A stretch of 64,000 nucleotides of DNA from Solimonas_A sp052035235 (GTDB lineage Bacteria; Pseudomonadota; Gammaproteobacteria; Nevskiales; Nevskiaceae): the NCBI GenBank assembly GCA_052035235.1, contig JBPOHT010000045.1:1-64000 (forward strand), in the 5' to 3' direction. The stretch's first letter is position 1; each line of letters starts with the position of its first letter. Of this stretch, positions 57,952 to 64,000 are shown in pieces. The notes beneath the pieces are model-generated. The model was not told where the DNA came from. It was given only the letters and a program-made list of their open reading frames with translations, and ran no database searches. The position numbers were made by a program, and so were the translations under genes.

Positions 57952-58860
57952 CTACGCCGCCCGCGCCGCGTTGGCGCTGATCAGCTCCGCCCAACGCGGC
58001 ATCAGAGGCAGCGCGAAGTCATGCCCCATGCCGGGGATCAGCTCCAGCTTGGCGCCGCGAATCAGCCGCGCGCTGCGCTGGCCGCAGGCCGGTCGCAGCA
58101 GCGGGTCCGACAGCCCGTGCACCACCTGCGTCGGCGCCACGATCCTCGGCAGCAGCGATTCGATGCTGCCGGTGGCGACGATGGCATGCACCTGCCGTGC
58201 ATGGCCGGCGGGGCGGAAGGCGCGGTCATAGGCACGGCCTACCAAACGCACGCGGTAATCCATCGGCGTCGGGTAGCCCGGGCTGCCCACGCGCCGCAGC
58301 ATGGCGGTGGAGCGGCGGATCACGTCCTCGCGCGTTCGCGGACGCGGGCCGATACCGGCCATGCGCCACAACACGTCAAAACGCGCCGACGGCAGCCGCG
58401 GATCGTTGGTGCTGGACATGATCGAGGACAGGCTCAGCACGCGCTCCGGGTAACGGGCCGCGACGATCTGGCTGATCATGCCGCCCATCGACACGCCCAC
58501 CAGGTGCGCCCGCGCGATGCCCAGCGCGTCGAGCAGGCCGACAGCGTCGTCGGCCATGTCATGAAGGCTGTAGTTGGCCTGCGCCGGCCGGCCGAAGCGG
58601 CTCATCAGCCAGTCGCGCGGCAGGTTGGCCGCGATGCCGCGGTCGGCGTCGCCGGACAGGCCGGCATCGCGGTTGTCGAAACGGATCAGGCGGAAGCCAC
58701 GCTGCACCAGGCGCTCGCAGAGCGCGTCCGGCCAATGAATGAGCTGGCCACCGAGTCCCATGACCAGGAGCATCGGTTCGCCGTCCTGCGGCCCCGCTTG
58801 CTCCCAACTGAGTTGCAGGCCATTGACGCAGGCGCTGCCGGCGGACCAACACAGTTTCAT
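57952..58860 (-). CDS. Alpha/beta hydrolase
   Basis: 302 aa, soluble. VMGLGGQLIHWPDAL oxyanion region, FDNRDAGLSGD, nucleophile LVGVSMGGMISQIVA (about 121), acid in HGLSDPLL, His in PGMGHDFALP. Resembles the proline iminopeptidase/haloalkane-type esterases. ATG 58860. Confidence 0.88.
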   Translation of the reverse strand: MKLCWSAGSACVNGLQLSWEQAGPQDGEPMLLVMGLGGQLIHWPDALCERLVQRGFRLIRFDNRDAGLSGDADRGIAANLPRDWLMSRFGRPAQANYSLHDMADDAVGLLDALGIARAHLVGVSMGGMISQIVAARYPERVLSLSSIMSSTNDPRLPSARFDVLWRMAGIGPRPRTREDVIRRSTAMLRRVGSPGYPTPMDYRVRLVGRAYDRAFRPAGHARQVHAIVATGSIESLLPRIVAPTQVVHGLSDPLLRPACGQRSARLIRGAKLELIPGMGHDFALPLMPRWAELISANAARAA

Positions 58861-58968
58861 TGCAGTTATGTGTCCTTCCCATGAATTTTCGGGGAGGGGG
58901 ACATTAACAAAACGCGGCCCGCGCAATATGACAACCGACGAACGGTAGCCTGCAGGCCGCAAGCGCGA

Positions 58969-59874
58969 TCAGCGCAGGTTGGTGACGCCCGCCGACACGT
59001 GCCCGGTGGGGCCGACCAGCGCAGCTGATTCGCAATGGCTGATCTGGTCGTCGAAGAAGAAATCCGGCCCGAATTCGCCCAGGAACGGGCCCTTCGACAA
59101 TCCACCGAGGAACATCGCCTCGTCGATCTCGATGCCCCAGTCCATCAGCGTGCGGATCGCACGCTCGTGGGCCGGCGCACTGCGTGCCGTCACCAGCGCG
59201 GTGCGCAGGCGGATCGGCGCGGCGCTGGACGATGCTGCCTGCAAACGCTGCAGCGCTTCCAGCAGGGGCTTGAACGGACCGGCCGGCAATGGCCGGGCGA
59301 CATGGGTGCGCTCATGGTCCTGGAAGGCGTCGAGCCCGTTGGACTGGAAGACGCGCTCGGCCTCGTCAGAGAACAGCACGGCGTCACCGTCGAAAGCGAT
59401 GCGCAGTTCGTCTGGATGGCGGTCGGCATCGACTACCGAGTGACTGAACACGCGCGCGGCGGGAAAACCGGCGTTGAGCGCCGCCGCCACATCCTCGTCG
59501 TGTGCCGACAGGAACAGCTTGGCGCCCAGCGGCTTGAGGTAATGCCAGGGCGGCTGCCCGCGGGTGAAGACGCCGCGCTCCAGCTCCAGGCCGGCCGCCT
59601 TGGCGGAACGGAACACGCGCAAGCCGGAGACCGGGTCGTTGCGCGACAGGATCACCACCTCCACGCGGTGCTGCCCGTCGCCGTTGAAGGCCAGCAGCTT
59701 GCGCACCAGAGGAAACGCCACGCCGGCGCGCGCCGGCTCGTCCAGGCGCTGCAGCTGCAGCCTGGTGTAGGCGGCGTCGCCCTGTTCGTCGAACAGACGG
59801 TTCTCTTCTTCGAAATCGAACAGCGCGCGAGAAGACAGTGCCACCACCAGCTTGTTGTCGAGTGTTACGGGCAA
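58969..59874 (-). CDS. Cytosolic 5'-nucleotidase I-like protein
   Basis: 301 aa. The opening TLDNKLVVALSSRALFDFEEENRLFDEQG is the cN-I hallmark, with IAFDGDAVLFSDEAERVF (HAD-like catalytic) and DDQISHCE further on. TTG start at 59874 with AGGAAT upstream; no ATG is near. It would dephosphorylate AMP-type nucleotides. It is followed upstream by the kinase gene (13-bp gap), so they may be cotranscribed. Confidence 0.88.
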   Translation of the reverse strand: MPVTLDNKLVVALSSRALFDFEEENRLFDEQGDAAYTRLQLQRLDEPARAGVAFPLVRKLLAFNGDGQHRVEVVILSRNDPVSGLRVFRSAKAAGLELERGVFTRGQPPWHYLKPLGAKLFLSAHDEDVAAALNAGFPAARVFSHSVVDADRHPDELRIAFDGDAVLFSDEAERVFQSNGLDAFQDHERTHVARPLPAGPFKPLLEALQRLQAASSSAAPIRLRTALVTARSAPAHERAIRTLMDWGIEIDEAMFLGGLSKGPFLGEFGPDFFFDDQISHCESAALVGPTGHVSAGVTNLR

Positions 59875-59887
59875 GGCTCGGGAATTC

Positions 59888-61030
59888 CTAGGCGAACAGC
59901 AGGGCGAGTGCCGCCGACAGGCCGGCCACGCCGACAGCAATGGCCAGGCGCAGATCAGCGTCGCGCCACAGGCGCGACAGGGCATTCGGGGGGCGCGGTC
60001 CGGGCTGGCCGGGACGCTGGGCGGGATCAACGGCAACGCAGCGATACAGCGCGGTTACGGAGTCGAAATCGGAGGACAGCGGCCAGTAGGCATCCACGCC
60101 GGTGACCGCGCCGGGCACGGCGGCCACGCTGGCGGCGGGCGGGGGCGCCGCTTCCGCCACCGGGCGCAGCGGCTCGAAGCCCTTGCGCAGCGTCGCCAGG
60201 CAGGCACGCAGGTCCGCCGCCAGCTCGCGCGCGCTCTGGTAGCGCACGGTGCTGGCCTTGGCCATGGCGCGCTCCACGATCTGGTCCACCACCTCCGGCA
60301 CATCCTGCATCAGCGTGCTCGGCGGCGGCGGTGAATACACCGCGATCTTGTGCCAGAGCTGGCGCGTATCGGGAGCATCGAAAGCCGGTGAACCCACCAG
60401 CATCTCGTAGATCACCGAGCCCAGCGAGAAGATGTCGGAGCGGTGATCCGTGGGGCGGCCTACCACCTGCTCCGGGGACATGTAGCGCGGCGTGCCGAAC
60501 ACCACCACGCGGCCTGCCTGCCCGCCCTGCGCCGGCAACTGCGGCTGGCGCAGGCTGGCAATGCCGAAGTCCATGATCTTGGCGTGACCGCTGCGCGACA
60601 GCATGATGTTGGCGGGCTTGATGTCGCGATGCTCCACGCCATGGTCGTGCGCAAAGCCGAGGCCATCGGCGATTTCCGCCGCCAGGGTCAGCACCTCGCG
60701 CAGCGACAGCCGCGACTGCGACAGGCGCTCACGCAGGTCGATACCCGGCAGCAGCTCCATCGCCATGTAGGCCAGGTCGCCTTCGCGGCCGAAGTCGTAG
60801 ACCGTGACGATGGAAGCATGCGCCAGGCGGGCGGCGGCGCGCGCCTCCTCGGCGAAGCGCGCCTCGTAGGTCTGGCGCTGCTCGGCATCGCCGGGCAGCA
60901 GGATGGTCTTGATCGCCACCGTGCGGTCCAGCAACGGATCGCGGGCCTCGTAGACCACGCCCATGGCACCGCGGCCCAGCTCCCGCTCGACTTGGTACCG
61001 TCCCAGTTGCCCCAGTGGCGCGCCGGTCAT
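59888..61030 (-). CDS. Ser/Thr protein kinase (Hanks type)
   Basis: 380 aa. P-loop LGRGAMGVVYEA (about 19-30), VAIK Lys, HRDIKPAN catalytic loop (with EHRD), DFG, and APE-like SPEQVVG. A C-terminal membrane helix (about 357-378) places it in the inner membrane with the kinase in the cytosol. The ATG overlaps the stop of the upstream PEGA gene by 4 bp. Confidence 0.94.
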   Translation of the reverse strand: MTGAPLGQLGRYQVERELGRGAMGVVYEARDPLLDRTVAIKTILLPGDAEQRQTYEARFAEEARAAARLAHASIVTVYDFGREGDLAYMAMELLPGIDLRERLSQSRLSLREVLTLAAEIADGLGFAHDHGVEHRDIKPANIMLSRSGHAKIMDFGIASLRQPQLPAQGGQAGRVVVFGTPRYMSPEQVVGRPTDHRSDIFSLGSVIYEMLVGSPAFDAPDTRQLWHKIAVYSPPPPSTLMQDVPEVVDQIVERAMAKASTVRYQSARELAADLRACLATLRKGFEPLRPVAEAAPPPAASVAAVPGAVTGVDAYWPLSSDFDSVTALYRCVAVDPAQRPGQPGPRPPNALSRLWRDADLRLAIAVGVAGLSAALALLFA

Positions 61031-62103
61031 CGCTTGCCCTTCTTCTTTTTGGCAGGAGCCGGCGGCTCGGGCTTCTCCTCCACGAACCGGTACTTCACGC
61101 GCAGCTGCTGGCCAGGCTTGGGCGACAGCTTCACGGACAACGGCGGATGGGGATCGAGCCGCACTTCCAGCTGGTAGTCGGCCAGCGGCTCCAGCTCCAG
61201 CTTTTCCAGCCCGGGGATCAGGCCACGCGACTCGCCGTCGATGAACACCTCACCGCCCGGCTGGATATCGAACAGCAGTGTAGCTGGCGGCAGGAAGTCG
61301 TGCCGGATCACGCGCCGCTCGCCGGCTTCCAGGTCGAAGCGCAGGCGCAAGGGCTCCTGCTCGTCATGCCAGATCACCACGCGGTGGCTGCCCGGCTTGA
61401 GCTTCAGTTCGCGCAGCGGCGGCGTATCGCCCAGGCGCTCGCCGTTGACCTGGACCTGGCCATGCGGCTCGATCTCCAGTACCAGCACCGCCGGCCGCAC
61501 CATCAACTGCCGCCCGCCCAGGGCCAGCACCAGCAGGGCCAGCGCGAAACCGCCGGCGATCGCCATCAGGCCGCGGCGGCGCTGTGCCGGGCTGCGCGGG
61601 CCGGGGGCGAACAGTTCCTGGCGGTTGCGACCAGGGATCAGGCCCGCCGCCTCCAGCAGCGTGGCGCGCCCCGGCGCCCGGCCGGCCAGCGCGTCGTGAA
61701 AGGACCGTGTGGCCCGCAGCTCGCCCACCGGCGCGAAGCCGGCGGCCATCGCCGCGCCGCCGATGCCGTCGCCGATCATGCCGACCACGGCCTCGCCCTC
61801 GGCCACCGGCAGCACCGGGCCATGGTCGACGCCCACGTGCAGGGACAGCTCCTGGGCTTCGCGCAGGCAGCGCTCGGCAGCGTCCAGCGCCCCACGCGGA
61901 TCGTCGAACACCACCACCAGCAGGCCGTCGGGGCTTTCCAGCACCACGCGATCTGCCAGGGCCAGCCCCTGCACTGCCTTGCGCGCGCAGGCCACGAGCT
62001 GACCGCGCAGCCGCGCCTGCTCAGCAGCGGATTGCGCAGCGAACTCGGCCAGGTGCAGGTACAGCACGCTGGCCAGGATGGGTGGCAGGCTGGAGTCGTT
62101 CAT
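61027..62103 (-). CDS. Degenerate nucleotide-cyclase domain + TM + PEGA protein
   Basis: 358 aa. N-terminal part (about 10-165) has class III cyclase-like features (LHLAEFAAQSAAEQARLRGQL, VVVFDDPRGALDAAERCL, HVGVDHGPVLP) but without the usual metal Asp pair. A membrane helix (about 178-198) is followed by two PEGA-type beta domains (VNGERLGDTPPLRELKLKPGSHRVVIW; VFIDGESRGLIPGLEKLELEPLADYQLEV), then a Lys-rich tail. Partner of the downstream kinase. Confidence 0.82.
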   Translation of the reverse strand: MNDSSLPPILASVLYLHLAEFAAQSAAEQARLRGQLVACARKAVQGLALADRVVLESPDGLLVVVFDDPRGALDAAERCLREAQELSLHVGVDHGPVLPVAEGEAVVGMIGDGIGGAAMAAGFAPVGELRATRSFHDALAGRAPGRATLLEAAGLIPGRNRQELFAPGPRSPAQRRRGLMAIAGGFALALLVLALGGRQLMVRPAVLVLEIEPHGQVQVNGERLGDTPPLRELKLKPGSHRVVIWHDEQEPLRLRFDLEAGERRVIRHDFLPPATLLFDIQPGGEVFIDGESRGLIPGLEKLELEPLADYQLEVRLDPHPPLSVKLSPKPGQQLRVKYRFVEEKPEPPAPAKKKKGKR

Positions 62104-62253
62104 GGACCGTTAGGAATCCCCAGGCCCGATTCTAGCGGCAGTGGCGGCCGGGGACAGCCGCATTTTGCAAGCCGAGTGAGACCGGCTTCAATTCCCGCCA
62201 CCCCTTGTCGGAAAACACGCCGGCAAGCCGGGGGCGGGCGCTACACTGGCTCC

Positions 62254-64000
62254 ATGCAACAGCATCTCCCCCTGACCCGCGCCTCCGCGGCCGCGGAGGG
62301 TCCCCTGGCCGGCCTGTTCCACCCGGCCGTGGCGGACTGGTTCACCGAAACCTTCGGCGCGCCCACCCCGGTACAGCGCCAGGCCTGGGAAGTCACCGCG
62401 CGCCACCGCAATGCCCTGATCGCCGCCCCCACCGGCTCCGGCAAGACCCTGGCCGCTTTCCTGGCCGCGATCAACGACCTGGTCGTGGAGGGCATCGAGC
62501 GCGGCCTGGCGGACGAGGTCCACGTCCTCTACGTGTCACCGCTCAAGGCCCTGTCCAACGACATCCAGAAGAACCTGCAGGCGCCGCTGGAGGGCATCCG
62601 CCGGCGCGTGCGCGCCTTGGGGCTGGGCGACCTGTCGATCCGCGACGCGGTGCGCACCGGCGACACGCCGTCGTTCGAGCGCGAGCGACAGCGCCGCGCG
62701 CCGCCACACATCCTGGTCACCACGCCGGAGTCGCTGTTCATCCTGCTGTCCTCCGACTCCGGCCGCGACATGCTGCGCAACGTCCGCAGCGTGATCGTCG
62801 ACGAACTGCACGCCATGGCCGGCTCCAAGCGCGGCGCGCACCTGGCGTTATCGCTGGAGCGGCTGGAAGCCCTGTGCGCCAAGCCCCCGGTGCGCATCGG
62901 CCTGTCGGCTACGCAGAAGCCCATCGCCACCATGGCGGAGCTGCTGGTCGGCGGCCGCGACACGCCCTGCGAGATCATCGACACCGGCCACGTGCGCCAG
63001 CGCGACCTGGCGCTGGAGGTGCCGTTGTCACCGCTGACCGCGGTCATGGCCACCGAGGTCTGGGGCGAGATCTACGACCGCCTCGCCGAGCTCACCCAGC
63101 AGCACCGCACCACACTGATCTTCGTCAACCAGCGCCGCATGGCCGAGCGCCTGGCGCGACACCTGGCCGAGCGCATCGGCGAGGAGCACGTCACCGCGCA
63201 CCACGGCAGCCTGGCCAAGGAACACCGCCTCAAGGCCGAGCAGCGACTCAAGAACGGCCAACTCAAGGCCCTGGTCGCCACCGCCTCGCTGGAACTGGGC
63301 ATCGACATCGGCGACGTCGATCTGGTCTGCCAGATCGGCTCGCCGCGCTCGATCAACGCCTTCCTGCAGCGCGTCGGGCGCTCCGGCCACGCCGTGCGCG
63401 CCACGCCCAAGGGCCGCCTGTTCCCGGTGTCGCTGGACGACCTCGCCGAATCGGTGGCGCTGCTGGATGCCGTGCAACAGGGCGAGCTGGATCGCATCGG
63501 CATCTTCCAGCAGCCGATGGACGTGCTGGCACAGCAGGTCGTCGCCGAGGTCGCCAGCCGCGAGTGGGGCCTGGAGGAACTGCATGCGCGCTTCCGCCGC
63601 GCCCTGCCCTACCGGGAGCTGACGCTGGAAGCCTTTGCGGAACTGGTGCAGATGCTGGCCGACGGCTACAGCACGCGCCGTGGCCGCCGCGGCGCATTGC
63701 TGCACTACGACGCCGTCAACCGCATGCTGCGCGGCCGCCGTGGCGCCAAGCTCACCGCCGTGACCAATGCCGGCGTGATTCCCGACCAGTTCGACTACGA
63801 CGTGGAGCTGCAGCCCGAGGGCCTGCGCGTCGGCACGCTGAACGAGGACTTCGCCTTCGAGAGCCTGCCGGGCGACATCGTGCAACTCGGCAACACCTCC
63901 TATCGCATCCTCAAGGTGGAGACCGGCCGCGTCATCGTGGAGGACGCCAAGGGCCAGCCGCCGAGCATGCCGTTCTGGTTCGGCGAGGGCCTGGGTCGCA
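62254..64000 (+). CDS. Lhr-type ATP-dependent helicase, N-terminal part
   Basis: 582 codons, open to the window end. Helicase motifs: Q-motif near PTPVQRQAW, Walker A AAPTGSGKTLAAF (about 59), DELH box (about 190), SAT in LSATQKP, motif VI in QRVGRSGHAVR. The Lhr-core (DEAD/DEAH helicase, Lhr-associated WH domains) follows. ATG 62254. Confidence 0.95.
   Translation, partial: MQQHLPLTRASAAAEGPLAGLFHPAVADWFTETFGAPTPVQRQAWEVTARHRNALIAAPTGSGKTLAAFLAAINDLVVEGIERGLADEVHVLYVSPLKALSNDIQKNLQAPLEGIRRRVRALGLGDLSIRDAVRTGDTPSFERERQRRAPPHILVTTPESLFILLSSDSGRDMLRNVRSVIVDELHAMAGSKRGAHLALSLERLEALCAKPPVRIGLSATQKPIATMAELLVGGRDTPCEIIDTGHVRQRDLALEVPLSPLTAVMATEVWGEIYDRLAELTQQHRTTLIFVNQRRMAERLARHLAERIGEEHVTAHHGSLAKEHRLKAEQRLKNGQLKALVATASLELGIDIGDVDLVCQIGSPRSINAFLQRVGRSGHAVRATPKGRLFPVSLDDLAESVALLDAVQQGELDRIGIFQQPMDVLAQQVVAEVASREWGLEELHARFRRALPYRELTLEAFAELVQMLADGYSTRRGRRGALLHYDAVNRMLRGRRGAKLTAVTNAGVIPDQFDYDVELQPEGLRVGTLNEDFAFESLPGDIVQLGNTSYRILKVETGRVIVEDAKGQPPSMPFWFGEGLGR

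Overview
This 64 kb window is a high-GC, gene-dense bacterial chromosome segment. Gene content points to a gammaproteobacterium: a tRNA-Tyr/Gly/Thr block ahead of EF-Tu, plus HrpB, YheS, TesB, MdoD, CreA, YchJ and YajQ. The many lipid, wax and esterase genes and paired AraC-type regulators suggest a Nevskiales/Solimonas-like or Xanthomonadales-like lineage. That placement is inference, because no rRNA lies in the window.

Layout. 0-5.4 kb: the tRNA-tuf operon (minus strand), yiiM-like/hrpB, a PRMT-like methyltransferase and a YkgJ-type Cys cluster protein. 5.4-15 kb: TesB, hydrolase, M14 peptidase, aldehyde dehydrogenase, outer-membrane protein, iron alcohol dehydrogenase, SDR and a diguanylate cyclase. 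15-20 kb: a DUF4124 protein and a LysR/azoR-DoxX-pirin redox cluster. 19-38 kb: a bacterial expansin, two AraC-type regulators, a fatty-acid desaturase, several secreted alpha/beta hydrolases, a sterol-desaturase/DUF2804 pair, a wax-ester synthase, a RAYT transposase among its REPs, and a GST. 37-49 kb: mdoD, the ABC-F factor yheS, an LpxH-like phosphatase, cysH, MscS, an AbrB/Doc toxin-antitoxin pair, MAPEG, pfkA and rsgA. 49.6-53.2 kb: the most unusual part. It holds a short terminator-bounded transcription unit, about 0.8 kb of hairpin-rich DNA containing a tRNA-like gene, a slipin (SPFH) protein and the RNA ligase RtcB. 53-64 kb: a GIY-YIG gene between inverted repeats, a DUF1330 protein, an S15-like lipoprotein, a TauD-like dioxygenase, yajQ, a 5'-nucleotidase, a Ser/Thr kinase with a PEGA partner, and the start of an Lhr-type helicase.

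How the genes fit together. Acyl-CoA thioesterase, desaturases, aldehyde and alcohol dehydrogenases, wax-ester synthase and at least six lipase/esterase-like proteins suggest a lifestyle built on lipids and hydrophobic carbon. The 49.6-53.2 kb block looks like an RNA-repair module in which a structured, tRNA-bearing non-coding RNA sits in cis with slipin and RtcB. It is my main candidate for an under-described system. A second candidate is a cloverleaf-like RNA leader whose closing helix covers the ribosome binding site of rsgA. The spacers also carry at least five families of palindromic repeats, two of them wrapped around small nuclease/transposase genes (RAYT and GIY-YIG).
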